Assembly: GCA_963665865.2 (NCBI GenBank)
Contig: CAXXWF010000001.1
Coordinates: 1,488,001-1,552,000 of the forward strand
Direction: 5' to 3'
DNA from: PHAA01 sp963665865
GTDB taxonomy: Bacteria; Bacillota; Syntrophomonadia; Syntrophomonadales; Syntrophomonadaceae
DNA: 64,000 nt
The translations under genes and the position numbers were made by a program. The notes under the pieces are model-generated. The model had not been told where the DNA came from. It saw only the letters and a list, made by a program, of their open reading frames with translations, and did no database searches. Shown one piece after another: positions 52,214 through 60,335 of the stretch. Within the stretch, counting starts at the first letter, position 1, and each line of letters starts with the position of its first letter.

Positions 52214-52238
52214 TTTTGGCTGATATAACCAAGCCTTA

Positions 52239-52775
52239 TCATTTTAAAGTAAGAGCATTGTCATAGATATACTGTTTTTCTCCCTCGTTTAAAAGCTTTT
52301 CCGTTAAATATGCTATTATAGCAATACCGGGAATATCTATTAGAAATCGCAAGGCCATAAATTTCCATCCCATGGCGGTTGCCTCGAAGAGCAGCATGGG
52401 CAGCTTGGTGGTTGACCAAGCACCAATGAATATTAGCACATTGGAAAATTTGCATCCCTTTTTTAACAGAACCCCAGCCAACGGAAAAGCTGCATACAAA
52501 GGCCCAGCTGCCGCAGACCCCAAAAAGAAAGCCAACCCAATCCCTAAAATACCCGACTTTTCACCCATTAGCTTTATCATGGTTTCGCGCTCCATCCATA
52601 CATCGAGAAGTCCCAGCAGTATAAATATAGGGGGAAGCACCGCGAGCATTTCCAATGTACTGCTCCAGGTGATTGCCAAGGACCTCTTACCAACCGATGG
52701 GTATATAGCTATTATGACCAGATCAATAATCAGCAGTAGTATTGCAAATTTATATCGTTTAATTAATTCTTTCAT
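52239..52775 (-). CDS. permease half-protein, second gene of a split pair
   Basis: A 178-residue membrane protein with about five hydrophobic segments (FAILLLIIDLVIIAIYP; MLAVLPPIFILLGLLDVW; ILGIGLAFFLGSAAAGPLYAAF). The GPLYAAFPLAGVLLKKG loop resembles the re-entrant Cys-containing loop of ArsP/YraQ (DUF318) permeases, but without the CSC motif. Its ATG overlaps the TGA of the upstream gene (ATGA), and GGGGGTAG precedes it. The two genes probably form a heterodimer equivalent to one full permease. The substrate is unknown. Confidence 0.8.
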   Translation of the reverse strand: MKELIKRYKFAILLLIIDLVIIAIYPSVGKRSLAITWSSTLEMLAVLPPIFILLGLLDVWMERETMIKLMGEKSGILGIGLAFFLGSAAAGPLYAAFPLAGVLLKKGCKFSNVLIFIGAWSTTKLPMLLFEATAMGWKFMALRFLIDIPGIAIIAYLTEKLLNEGEKQYIYDNALTLK

Positions 52776-53251
52776 TTTAATACTACCCCCATGACTATGG
52801 CTACAATGTATGAAAATACGAATGCCAGGGCATTTCTTAACATGGTTGCCTTCTTACCAAAGTATTTGATCTCAACGGGCATTGTAACAATTCCAACCAT
52901 CATTAATGTTGATATGAATATCGCTAATTGCATTAGACCTGCTCCGCTTTTAAGCAGGGCAGCGGCCAGCGGAAAAGCAACAAAACCTGGTATTAAGGTG
53001 ATAGAGCCGATTAATGAAGCAAGTACTATACCCAGCCAACCTGACTGCCGGCCTATAAGCCCTGATATCGTCTCAGGATTTGCTATTGCCAGCATTATTC
53101 CGATGATGATTAAAATAGACAGAAATTGAGGCAGAATATTTTCAAAGGATTTCCAAGCCTTTATTAGGGCTATTTTCGTCTTTAATTTGTCTTTAGAAAA
53201 CGAAAAGAGTAAGAGTCCCAAGACGAGAACATACAATATGATTGTAAACAA
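52772..53251 (-). CDS. permease half-protein, first gene of a split pair
   Basis: A membrane protein of about 159 residues with four to five hydrophobic segments (FTIILYVLVLGLLLFSF; FLSILIIIGIMLAIANP; WLGIVLASLIGSITLIPGFVAFPLAA). GFVAFPLAAALLKSG mirrors YAAFPLAGVLLKKG of its partner, so the two halves are homologous. TTG 53251 is preferred because AAAGGTGGA is about 6 bases upstream; TTG 53284 lacks a site. It is divergent from the full-length permease at 53483. Confidence 0.78.
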   Translation of the reverse strand: MFTIILYVLVLGLLLFSFSKDKLKTKIALIKAWKSFENILPQFLSILIIIGIMLAIANPETISGLIGRQSGWLGIVLASLIGSITLIPGFVAFPLAAALLKSGAGLMQLAIFISTLMMVGIVTMPVEIKYFGKKATMLRNALAFVFSYIVAIVMGVVLK

Positions 53252-53431
53252 GCTTATTCCACCTTTTTCAAAATGTCTTATCAAACGTTATGTACGTTTG
53301 GATTTTCAATTAACCTACCTCAATAATAATCCCCTCTATTTTTTTCATGATATTATTCCACTTGGCAACACAGTCCATGCGAGGCCAATAATATACCAAG
53401 TTAACAATTTAGTAATTGCATTAATAATAAT

Positions 53432-53447
53432 ATAAGCATATACTTAT
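53432..53447. promoter_or_regulatory. candidate ArsR-family operator
   Basis: ATAAGCATATACTTAT is a dyad (ATAAG/CTTAT) in the intergenic region between the divergent permease genes, about 35-50 bases before the permease-arsR-trx cluster. The size and AT-rich symmetry resemble ArsR/SmtB sites; this is inference. Confidence 0.4.
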
Positions 53448-53482
53448 GCAAAGACAATTGTGAAGAGACTTTAGGAAAGAAG

Positions 53483-54457
53483 ATGATGGTAATGCTGCAA
53501 TGGTTCGCAGATATGGTTACTTATCAATGGTTCAATTTAATAAAAGGAAGTCACTTAGCCGATGCGGTCAACTTCTTTATCTATGACACCTTAAAGATTT
53601 TCATCATGTTGTCGGTGATTATATTTGGGGTCGCGATTATTAGAAGCTTCTTTCCGCCTGAGAAGACCCGCAAAATATTAAGCTACAAACGGCAGTACGC
53701 CGGAAATATTGTAGCGGCTCTCCTGGGAATCGTAACCCCGTTTTGCTCGTGTTCGGCGGTTCCAGTTTTTATCGGTTTTGTAGAAGCGGGTGTTCCTCTG
53801 GGGGTTACCTTTTCCTTTTTGATTTCATCGCCTATGGTGAATGAAGTTGCTCTGATTCTGCTTTGGGGGATGTTCGGTCCGGGCATCGCGCTGACCTATA
53901 TTGCTACCGGTTTGACCGTGGCCATAATTGCGGGATTGGTAATAGGCAAACTCAAGCTGGAAAGATATGTGGAAGGATATGTTTATGAAATTACCAAGGT
54001 CGGGGCTGGAATTGAAATGGTGGTTGCGGAACAGACGTGGAATGATAGACTTATGTATGCTCGTGACTACGTTTTTGACATCCTTAAACGAGTATGGCCC
54101 TTTGTACTGATTGGAATAGGCTTGGGAGCAGGAATACATGGCTATGTCCCTACCGATTTCCTGGCTGCCTACGCCGGGAAAGATAATTTCTTTGCGGTTC
54201 CAATTGCTGTGTTGATAGGAGTTCCCCTGTATTCTAATGCAGCCGGAGTCATACCGCTGGTCGCAGCCCTGCAGGAAAAAGGTATGGCCATGGGAACCGT
54301 ACTGGCCTTTATGATGTCTGTAACTGCCTTGTCTCTGCCCGAAATGATTATTCTGCGTAATGTATTGAAGCCTCAGTTGATCGGAGTATTTATTGGTATC
54401 ATGGCTACTGCCATTATTGTCGTTGGTTATCTATTTAATGCCTTACTCCCAGTGTAA
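53483..54457 (+). CDS. ArsP/YraQ-family (DUF318) permease
   Basis: A 324-residue integral membrane protein with about eight hydrophobic segments in two halves. The family signature TPFCSCSAVPVFIGF (near 85) with the CSC motif and the second-half counterpart GVPLYSNAAGVIPLV (near 250) are present, as are SFLISSPMVNEVAL and TALSLPEMIIL. Relatives export organoarsenicals or related compounds. The downstream arsR-like and thioredoxin-like genes suggest metal/thiol-linked export. Initiation could be at ATG 53483 or 53486; AGGAAAG is upstream. Confidence 0.9.
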   Translation: MMVMLQWFADMVTYQWFNLIKGSHLADAVNFFIYDTLKIFIMLSVIIFGVAIIRSFFPPEKTRKILSYKRQYAGNIVAALLGIVTPFCSCSAVPVFIGFVEAGVPLGVTFSFLISSPMVNEVALILLWGMFGPGIALTYIATGLTVAIIAGLVIGKLKLERYVEGYVYEITKVGAGIEMVVAEQTWNDRLMYARDYVFDILKRVWPFVLIGIGLGAGIHGYVPTDFLAAYAGKDNFFAVPIAVLIGVPLYSNAAGVIPLVAALQEKGMAMGTVLAFMMSVTALSLPEMIILRNVLKPQLIGVFIGIMATAIIVVGYLFNALLPV

Positions 54458-54487
54458 GAGGAAACAGTTCAGATTGGAGTTGAAAAA

Positions 54488-54844
54488 ATGTTTGAAACTA
54501 TATTTAAAGCCTTAGGAGAACCAACCCGGTTGAAAATTATCAAGCTATTGGCAAACAGGGAGTTGTGTGTCTGTGATCTCGAAGAAATCATGCAGATCAG
54601 CCAGCCCCGGATATCTCAACACCTGAAGGTCCTAAAACATGCGGGCCTGGTTAACGAACGTAAAGAAGGACAGCGCCGTATCTGCAGTATAAATACGGAC
54701 TTGTTAAATAATACGATGAATGAATTTAGGGAATACATTATTAAACCGATAGAGGATATTCCAGAACTATCAGAGGAGTATTCCCGTATGCCTGAAGTTG
54801 CAGGAGAATTCTGCATAAAAGAGCTGTTTGAAAAAACCTTGTAA
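54488..54844 (+). CDS. ArsR-family transcriptional repressor
   Basis: A 118-residue winged-helix protein: IFKALGEPTRLKIIKLLANR, then ELCVCDLEEIMQISQPRISQ and HLKVLKHAGLVNERKEGQRR. The ELCVCDL motif matches the metal/metalloid-binding Cys pair of ArsR. Release by As(III) or a similar thiophilic ligand is expected, which would derepress the permease cluster. It lies 30 bases after the permease gene. Confidence 0.92.
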   Translation: MFETIFKALGEPTRLKIIKLLANRELCVCDLEEIMQISQPRISQHLKVLKHAGLVNERKEGQRRICSINTDLLNNTMNEFREYIIKPIEDIPELSEEYSRMPEVAGEFCIKELFEKTL

Positions 54845-54914
54845 GATCACTTATATGAAATAAGATTCATTATGGAAGGTCTGTTCAAAGTAAAAATATA
54901 AAGGGGGTATTTTC

Positions 54915-55157
54915 GTGAAGATTGAAGTGCTGGGGTCAGGATGCAGCAAATGCAAGCAGTTAGAAAAGGATGTGCACAACGCACTAAAAGAAATGAATAT
55001 TGCGGCGGATGTGACTAAGGTACAGGATATCCAGAAAATTATGAGCTATAGGATCATGTCGACACCGGCTCTGGTAATTGATGGTCAGGTCAAAATCGCA
55101 GGACGACTGCCTCGGAAAGAAGAACTGCAGGGCTATTTAACGGATGCTCAAAAATAG
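54915..55157 (+). CDS. small thioredoxin-fold redox protein (CxxC)
   Basis: An 80-residue glutaredoxin/thioredoxin-like protein: EVLGSGCSKCKQLEKDV with the active CSKC, and the cis-Pro loop MSTPALVIDGQ. This group commonly accompanies YraQ-type permeases and ArsR regulators and probably supplies thiol redox chemistry to the permease Cys residues. AAGGGGG precedes GTG 54915. Confidence 0.9.
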   Translation: MKIEVLGSGCSKCKQLEKDVHNALKEMNIAADVTKVQDIQKIMSYRIMSTPALVIDGQVKIAGRLPRKEELQGYLTDAQK

Positions 55158-55246
55158 TCAGCAGACTTACATGGTAATGGCGAACATTACCATTAAGTAT
55201 AGCTAACTGATTATTGTGAGGGGCTAGAAGACAGAATATATTAAGT

Positions 55247-55280
55247 AAAAGAGTCCTTTGAAGTTCAAGGACTCTTTTGT
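55247..55280 (+). terminator. Rho-independent terminator after the permease cluster
   Basis: AAAAGAGTCCTTTGAA pairs with TTCAAGGACTCTTTT, a long stem ending in a T-run; probably bidirectional. Confidence 0.9.
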
Positions 55281-55311
55281 CATACTTCTATCACAATTAC
55301 CGACTATTATT
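55280..55311 (+). promoter_or_regulatory. candidate response-regulator box and -10 upstream of the two-component operon
   Basis: TCATACTTCTATCACAATT (55280-55298), then ACCGAC, then TATTAT (55305-55310). The same 19-base sequence with one change, and the same 6-base distance to TATAAT, lies upstream of the secreted-protein gene at 57645. Confidence 0.6.
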
Positions 55312-55452
55312 AGTATAGATGCGCAGAAAAACATCTGTAACTTAGAGATGCGGTTACAATATAAGGGCGGGATGGTAATGCGTAGAAGTGCCAACATGTG
55401 TGTGAATGGTTCTGGCTTAATAGTCCCAACCAATAAATAGGGGGTGGTTTGT

Positions 55453-56139
55453 TTGAGCAATACTAGAATACTCATCGTTGATGATGAAGAATTAATTAGG
55501 GATTTAATTAAGGAATATATAGGCCCGGAGAAGTTTAGCGCCGCTGAGGTGGGTGACGGCAGTGAAGCTCTGGAGCTTATTCAAATTAATAAATATGATC
55601 TGATCATTTTGGATGTTATGATGCCTAAAATGGATGGGTGGAGCGTTTGCAGGGAAATACGGAAGACTTCTCAGGTCCCGATTATAATGTTAACAGCCCG
55701 AGGAGAAGAATACGACAAACTCTTGGCCTTTGAATTGGGGGTCGATGATTATATCGTCAAACCATTTAGCCCCAAAGAGCTTTTGGCTCGAATGAAAGCG
55801 ATTATACGCCGAAGTTCTACTCTGGAAAAACCAACTGAGCGCGTAACTTTTGAAGGTTTGACAATTGAATTCGAATCTAGAAATGTATATGTCGATCAAG
55901 CCCTGGTAACTCTTACGCCCAAAGAGTATGAGCTGCTAAGTTTCTTGGCCAACAATATAAATAAAGTGTTTTCCCGAGAGCAATTGCTTAATTCAGTATG
56001 GGGATATGAGTTCATGGGTGACAGCAGAACTGTGGATACTCACATTAAGATGCTCCGAGAAAGCTTGAAAACATATAGAAAATTTATTGTAACCGTGTGG
56101 GGAACAGGCTATAAATTTGAAACTGGGGGCAAGCAATGA
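55453..56139 (+). CDS. OmpR/PhoB-family response regulator
   Basis: About 228 residues. The receiver domain has the acidic pair IVDDEELI, the phosphorylated Asp in IILDVMMPKMDGWS (near 53), and the Lys in YIVKPFSPKELLARM. The C-terminal winged helix contains LTPKEYELLSFLANN and GDSRTVDTHIKMLR, followed by TVWGTGYKFE. TTG 55453 is chosen because TAGGGGGT lies 8-9 bases upstream; GTG 55444 overlaps that site. It overlaps the histidine kinase gene by 4 bases. Confidence 0.93.
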   Translation: MSNTRILIVDDEELIRDLIKEYIGPEKFSAAEVGDGSEALELIQINKYDLIILDVMMPKMDGWSVCREIRKTSQVPIIMLTARGEEYDKLLAFELGVDDYIVKPFSPKELLARMKAIIRRSSTLEKPTERVTFEGLTIEFESRNVYVDQALVTLTPKEYELLSFLANNINKVFSREQLLNSVWGYEFMGDSRTVDTHIKMLRESLKTYRKFIVTVWGTGYKFETGGKQ

Positions 56140-57539
56140 AAAGTATACGTTTTAAGTTATGGGCGGGAATGATGACTCTGGTTTTGGTGGTCTTAGTTCT
56201 TCTATGGCTTTTTCAGATAATATTTCTGAAAAGTTTCTATACCCAGATGAAAATAGCAGATATAAAGGGCCAAGCTATTTCCACCACAAAATTGCTGGAT
56301 GAGAATAAACTCGCAGATTTTCAGGACAAAATGGATGCATTGGCTTATGAAAATAACATGAGCATTGAAATGCTGAATACGAGTGGCAATTCCACCTATT
56401 TGTCCGATACTTCCGGCGCGAACGGGCAAATGCCGATGATGAGGAATAATTCGCGAGTCCAGGTATATAATGATGCCTTAGCCGGGCAAGAGACGTCAGT
56501 GTCTCTAACCCATCCCCGCTTTGGTAACAAATTCATGTTGATTGGATTGCCAATATATACTGGCGGGGAAATATCCGGAGTATTAATTTTAAATCTCCCC
56601 CTGGCACCTGTGGAGGATACTGCTTCCATACTGCAGCGGCAGCTTTTCTATATTTCGTTTATTCTTTTGGTTGCTGCACTGCTCATCTCTTTTCTCCTGG
56701 CCCGCAGCTTTACCCAGCCAATAGTAGAAATAGAAAAAGCGGCCGAGAAGATGGCTGCCGGAGACTTCTCCGCCCGGATTAAGGTTAATGAGGAGAATGA
56801 AATCGGTCAGTTAGCCCAAACCATCAATTATTTGGGTCAGCAACTTTCCAAGATAGATCAGCTGCGCAAGGAATTGATTGCCAATGTATCCCATGAGTTG
56901 AGGACACCTTTGAGCTTAATCAGAGGATACGCCGAAACCTTGCGGGATGTAACCGGTAATGCGCCCGATAAACGGGAAAAACAGCTGGGAATTATAATTG
57001 ACGAAACTGAGCGTCTAAGCAGAGTAGTTGATGATATATTAAACCTGTCCCAATTGCAGTCAGGACATTTCAACTTAAACAGGACCCATTTCAGTCTATA
57101 TGATTTAGTGAGCAAAGTGGCTGCAAAATATGATTTGTTGAGCCAGCAGACAGGTGTATCAATAATAGTGCAGCATTCAGGCGACGATAGATTAGGAGCA
57201 GATGAAGCCAGAATAGAGCAGGTTTTATATAACTTGATTAACAATGCTTTTAATCATACCCCTATGGGAGGAAAAATCACAATCAGAGATATTGCGCTTA
57301 ATGAGAAGGTAAGGATTGAGGTATCAGATACTGGAAGTGGTATAGCGGAAGAGGAGATAGCCCACATATGGGATAGATATTATCAAGCTGAAACAAAAGC
57401 TGCTACTAAGGTTGGAACCGGTCTGGGACTGGCTATTGTTAAAGCCGTTCTGGAAGCACATGGGGCTGTTTTTGGGGTGGAGAGTCAAGAGGACAAGGGG
57501 ACTACCTTCTGGTTTGAACTCAAGAAGGGCAACCAATGA
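56136..57539 (+). CDS. sensor histidine kinase
   Basis: A 467-residue membrane kinase. Two membrane helices (about 9-30 and 170-190) flank an extracytoplasmic sensor of about 140 residues. A HAMP linker follows (RSFTQPIVEIEKAAEKMAAG), then HisKA with the phosphorylated His in NVSHELRTPLSLIRG (near 250), and HATPase boxes NLINNAFNHT, VSDTGSGIAEEEI and GTGLGLAIVK. It partners the overlapping response regulator. The signal sensed is not evident. Confidence 0.93.
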   Translation: MKSIRFKLWAGMMTLVLVVLVLLWLFQIIFLKSFYTQMKIADIKGQAISTTKLLDENKLADFQDKMDALAYENNMSIEMLNTSGNSTYLSDTSGANGQMPMMRNNSRVQVYNDALAGQETSVSLTHPRFGNKFMLIGLPIYTGGEISGVLILNLPLAPVEDTASILQRQLFYISFILLVAALLISFLLARSFTQPIVEIEKAAEKMAAGDFSARIKVNEENEIGQLAQTINYLGQQLSKIDQLRKELIANVSHELRTPLSLIRGYAETLRDVTGNAPDKREKQLGIIIDETERLSRVVDDILNLSQLQSGHFNLNRTHFSLYDLVSKVAAKYDLLSQQTGVSIIVQHSGDDRLGADEARIEQVLYNLINNAFNHTPMGGKITIRDIALNEKVRIEVSDTGSGIAEEEIAHIWDRYYQAETKAATKVGTGLGLAIVKAVLEAHGAVFGVESQEDKGTTFWFELKKGNQ

Positions 57540-57565
57540 TTTTCACCAATCTTTTCGGTTTCTAT

Positions 57566-57595
57566 CATACTTCCATCACAATTGCTCCTTATAAT
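57566..57595 (+). promoter_or_regulatory. candidate response-regulator box and -10 upstream of the secreted-protein gene
   Basis: TCATACTTCCATCACAATT (57566-57584), GCTCCT, TATAAT (57590-57595). It matches the box before the two-component operon at 18 of 19 positions with identical spacing, suggesting a shared regulator. Confidence 0.65.
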
Positions 57596-57644
57596 CAAAT
57601 CATAACCTAAACCAAAACGAAAATATTTATAAGGAGTGGATAGT

Positions 57645-58118
57645 ATGAAAATGTTCAAGAAATTAGTGCTGGTGTTCACGGTAATTGCTGTATTGGGAGC
57701 AGCCAGTGCGGCTTATGCAGCTACCACCAAAACGCCTGCAGAAATCGCAGCCGGATTGACTGGTAAAAGTGAGGAAACATTAGTTCAGGAAAGAGCAGCA
57801 GGACAGACCTACGGTGCCATTGCCACTGACGCAGGAAAACTCGAGGAATTCAAGACCCAAATGTTAGAACAGAAAAAAATAATCCTCGACCAACGAGTAG
57901 CCGATGGTAAACTTACTCAAGAACGGGCCGATGCAATCTATAATAACATGAAGAGTAATCAGGCTGACTGTGATGGTACCGGAAATGCTGGAATGGGAAA
58001 AAATGCTGGTTTAGGTTTGGGACAAGGAAATGGAATGGGTAATGGTCAGGATACAGGTGCTGGCGCAGGCAACTGTGATGGTTCTGGAGCAGGACTAGGC
58101 CAAGGTCGGAACAAATAG
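57645..58118 (+). CDS. secreted DUF2680-like protein with Gly-rich tail
   Basis: About 157 residues. The signal peptide (KLVLVFTVIAVLGAASAAYA) is followed by a helical region (TPAEIAAGLTGKSEETLVQE; QRVADGKLTQERADAIYNNM) resembling DUF2680/YckD secreted proteins, and a Gly/Asn/Gln-rich tail with short repeats (GLGLGQGNGMGNGQD). Function is unknown. Its promoter shares an upstream box with the preceding two-component system, so it is probably that system's target. ATG 57645 follows AAGGAG. Confidence 0.82.
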   Translation: MKMFKKLVLVFTVIAVLGAASAAYAATTKTPAEIAAGLTGKSEETLVQERAAGQTYGAIATDAGKLEEFKTQMLEQKKIILDQRVADGKLTQERADAIYNNMKSNQADCDGTGNAGMGKNAGLGLGQGNGMGNGQDTGAGAGNCDGSGAGLGQGRNK

Positions 58119-58141
58119 ATGCCTTATCAACCATAAACGGT

Positions 58142-58174
58142 ATCAGGAGAGTGAAAGCTCTCCTGATTTTTTTT
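58142..58174 (+). terminator. Rho-independent terminator
   Basis: ATCAGGAGAG pairs with CTCTCCTGAT, followed by a run of eight T residues. Confidence 0.92.
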
Positions 58175-58304
58175 GAGGAATTTTAGAAGTGCCTTTCAGG
58201 ATGCTGCTATATTGAGTATTGTAATGCTATCTTATGGATAGATGACTTATGAATATTTATAAAAAGCAACGAAAATAAACCAAAGTGTAAGGAAGGGAAA
58301 TGGA

Positions 58305-58358
58305 ATGCTTGAAAACTTAACGAAATGTCACTCCGTGTCAATTTATGTGTTAAAATAA
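58305..58358 (+). CDS. possible 17-residue leader peptide
   Basis: ATG 58305 to TAA 58358 reads MLENLTKCHSVSIYVLK, preceded by AAGGAAGGG. A hairpin with a T-rich tail follows 16 bases later (58375-58410). The arrangement could be an attenuator upstream of the second molybdate-type transporter, but random short frames are common and there is no run of a single amino acid. Confidence 0.2.
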   Translation: MLENLTKCHSVSIYVLK

Positions 58359-58374
58359 TTATGATATTTATTGG

Positions 58375-58410
58375 CGACGGACAACTCAATATCACCGTCG
58401 TTTATTTTAT
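58375..58410 (+). terminator. hairpin with T-rich tail upstream of the second transporter
   Basis: CGACGG (58375-58380) pairs with CCGTCG (58395-58400) across a 14-base loop, followed by TTTATTTTAT. The stem is short, so it is moderate evidence for a terminator. Confidence 0.5.
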
Positions 58411-58420
58411 GGTAAAAAAT

Positions 58421-58500
58421 AGGGCTAAGCCTGGGTCAGTATACACAGGGTTGCAGGAGGAATCGTGCGGCTTCCTGTTTAGGAAAGGAGGACAGAACTA
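58421..58500 (+). ncRNA. candidate structured leader, possibly Moco/Tuco-like
   Basis: The leader contains AGCCTGGGTCA, an adjacent hairpin CAGGAGG/CTTCCTG (58454-58460 with 58471-58477), then TTTAGGAAAGGAGG. The UGGGUCA and GGAAAGG blocks resemble segments I recall from molybdenum-cofactor (Moco) riboswitches. It precedes a molybdate/tungstate-type transporter. The outer P1 pairing is not obvious, so the identification is weak. Confidence 0.3.
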
Positions 58501-58610
58501 ATACGGGCATGTTGCTGTTATTCTTCTTGTGATTCTGCAGAAATATGCTTTATTTTGAATGACAGCCATTTGAAACAAAAATTTAACTGCTTTTGGAAAG
58601 GAAGTTACAT

Positions 58611-59420
58611 ATGAACAGTATGAAAAAATGGTCTGCATTATTGATTGCGATTATGATGATAACTGCTTTAGGTATGTCTGGTTGCAGCAAGCAAGTGAGT
58701 AAGGTTGAGACAAGCAATGTTGCCCTGAAATACCAAGGCCAGAGCCTACAGGTACATAGTGGAGCGGGTTTAAACAAAGCTATGGATGAAATAGGACAAG
58801 CTTTTGAACAGAAGTACGGAGCCAAAGTGAATTTCAACTACGCTGCTTGTGCCCAACTTCTGAGTCAGATGGAAATCAACAAGCAAGGAGATGTCTTTGT
58901 AGGTGGATCACTGGGCGACATGGACATTGCCAAGCAAAAAGGCTTTGCTGATAAATATGTTGAAGTTGCCTATCATATTCCGGCGATTGCTGTACCTAAA
59001 GGAAACCCGGCCGGCATTACCAGCCTGGCCGATATGGCCAAACCTGGTGTTAAGCTAATATTAGGGGACGAAAAAGCCAATGCCATAGGTAAAAAAGGTG
59101 CTATAATTTTTCAAAAAAATAATCTGCAAACGGGTATAGAGAAGAATGTAGTGGCCAGAGCAGCGACTGTCAATGAAATCGTAACCCAAATCGGGATGAA
59201 ACAGGGCGATGCCGGTTTGGTCTTCGAAGATAATGGGGTTGATGCCAAGGATATTGAATTAATCTCTATTCCCCAGGAACAAAACGCTATTGATAAGGTG
59301 CCTGTATGTATTTTGAGTTTTACTAAAAATGCAGAACTTGCCCAGGCATTTGTTGATTTCGTTAAGTCCGATGAAGGGAAAGCGATATTTGTGAAACATG
59401 GCTTTAAGACAATTAACTAA
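58611..59420 (+). CDS. molybdate/tungstate-type ABC transporter substrate-binding lipoprotein
   Basis: About 269 residues. The signal peptide ends in the lipobox LGMSGCSKQ. The mature protein follows the ModA/WtpA fold: LQVHSGAGLNKAMDEIGQAF, KQGDVFVGGSLGDMDIA, GDEKANAIGKKG, and QAFVDFVKSDEGKAIFVKHG. YAACAQLLSQMEI replaces the usual GxSG ligand loop of ModA, so oxyanion specificity is uncertain. ATG 58611 follows GGAAAGGAAG. It heads a three-gene transporter operon distinct from modABC at 17.4 kb. Confidence 0.85.
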   Translation: MNSMKKWSALLIAIMMITALGMSGCSKQVSKVETSNVALKYQGQSLQVHSGAGLNKAMDEIGQAFEQKYGAKVNFNYAACAQLLSQMEINKQGDVFVGGSLGDMDIAKQKGFADKYVEVAYHIPAIAVPKGNPAGITSLADMAKPGVKLILGDEKANAIGKKGAIIFQKNNLQTGIEKNVVARAATVNEIVTQIGMKQGDAGLVFEDNGVDAKDIELISIPQEQNAIDKVPVCILSFTKNAELAQAFVDFVKSDEGKAIFVKHGFKTIN

Positions 59421-59458
59421 TTATGAAGTTGCAGGAGAGGTAAACGAGGATAACGTTG

Positions 59459-60319
59459 ATGAAACATAATACTCAGTTTGCAACTGGCAATAAGCTGCCA
59501 GCGACAAGAAAATATGCAGCAGTTAAGAATAGGTTATTCCAAGTGTTGCTGGTATTTTTGATTTTTGTATTGTTTGTATTTATTTTCTCAGCGCTGGCCA
59601 ATATAGTGTGGAAGGGGATGGCTGGGCTTGTGAACAGCATCGCCAGCCCGGAAATCCAATTTGCCATTCGGCTTAGCCTGTTTACTTCGTTTACAGCAAC
59701 GTTGATCTGTGTCATTATAGCGATCCCGGTTGCCTATGGATTGGAGCGTTTTAATTTTCCTGGACGCAGGTTAGTCAATGTGATTTTAAATGTACCTTTA
59801 TCACTTCCGCCGCTGGTTAGCGGAGTAGCGTTGCTGCTGCTTTTCGGAACGACCACCTTCGGTCGGTTCCTGACTGAGCATGGCTTAAGGTTTATTTTTT
59901 CGGTGAATGGCATCATTCTCGCGCAGTTTTTTATTATAACTCCTTATATGGTCAGGGTCCTGAAAGCAACAATTGCTGATATTAACCCTCGTTTGGAGTT
60001 TGTAGCTCGGACTCTGGGTTGCTCACAATGGCAGGCTTTTTATAAGATTACTTTGCCTCTGGCCAAAAATGGAATTATTGCCGGTTTGGTAATTAGTTGG
60101 GCTCGCGCCATTGGGGAATTTGGGTGTGCCTTAATGGTAGCCGGTGCAACCAGAATGATAACCGAGACCTTGCCGGTTGCGCTCTATTTGAATATGTCAA
60201 TTGGAGACCTGCAAACAGCCATGGCTGCTGCTACTTGTTTAATAATCATTTCCCTAATCTCACTTTTTGTTTTTGAATTGGCCGGCGGGAAGCAGAGTGT
60301 TGCCTCCCGAGTCAGTTAA
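59459..60319 (+). CDS. molybdate/tungstate-type ABC transporter permease
   Basis: A 286-residue inner-membrane permease. Hydrophobic segments include LFQVLLVFLIFVLFVFIFSA, LTSFTATLICVIIAIPVAYG-like residues near 85, and NVPLSLPPLVSGVALLLLFG. The EAA-type coupling loop is ARAIGEFGCALMVAGATRM. It resembles ModB but has a longer N-terminus. ATG 59459 is chosen; TTG 59456 is adjacent. The ATPase gene follows by 16 bases. Confidence 0.88.
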   Translation: MKHNTQFATGNKLPATRKYAAVKNRLFQVLLVFLIFVLFVFIFSALANIVWKGMAGLVNSIASPEIQFAIRLSLFTSFTATLICVIIAIPVAYGLERFNFPGRRLVNVILNVPLSLPPLVSGVALLLLFGTTTFGRFLTEHGLRFIFSVNGIILAQFFIITPYMVRVLKATIADINPRLEFVARTLGCSQWQAFYKITLPLAKNGIIAGLVISWARAIGEFGCALMVAGATRMITETLPVALYLNMSIGDLQTAMAAATCLIIISLISLFVFELAGGKQSVASRVS

Positions 60320-60335
60320 GGGGTAGGGACACCAA

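Noticed and set aside
52372..52794. Plus-strand frame of 140 codons opposite the split permease
   Set aside because: Antisense to two coupled membrane-protein genes; no start signal or domain.
58508..58531. Short ATG frame (MLLLFFL) before the second substrate-binding protein
   Set aside because: The nearest AAAGGAGG is about 16 bases upstream, too far, and the frame is only seven codons long.
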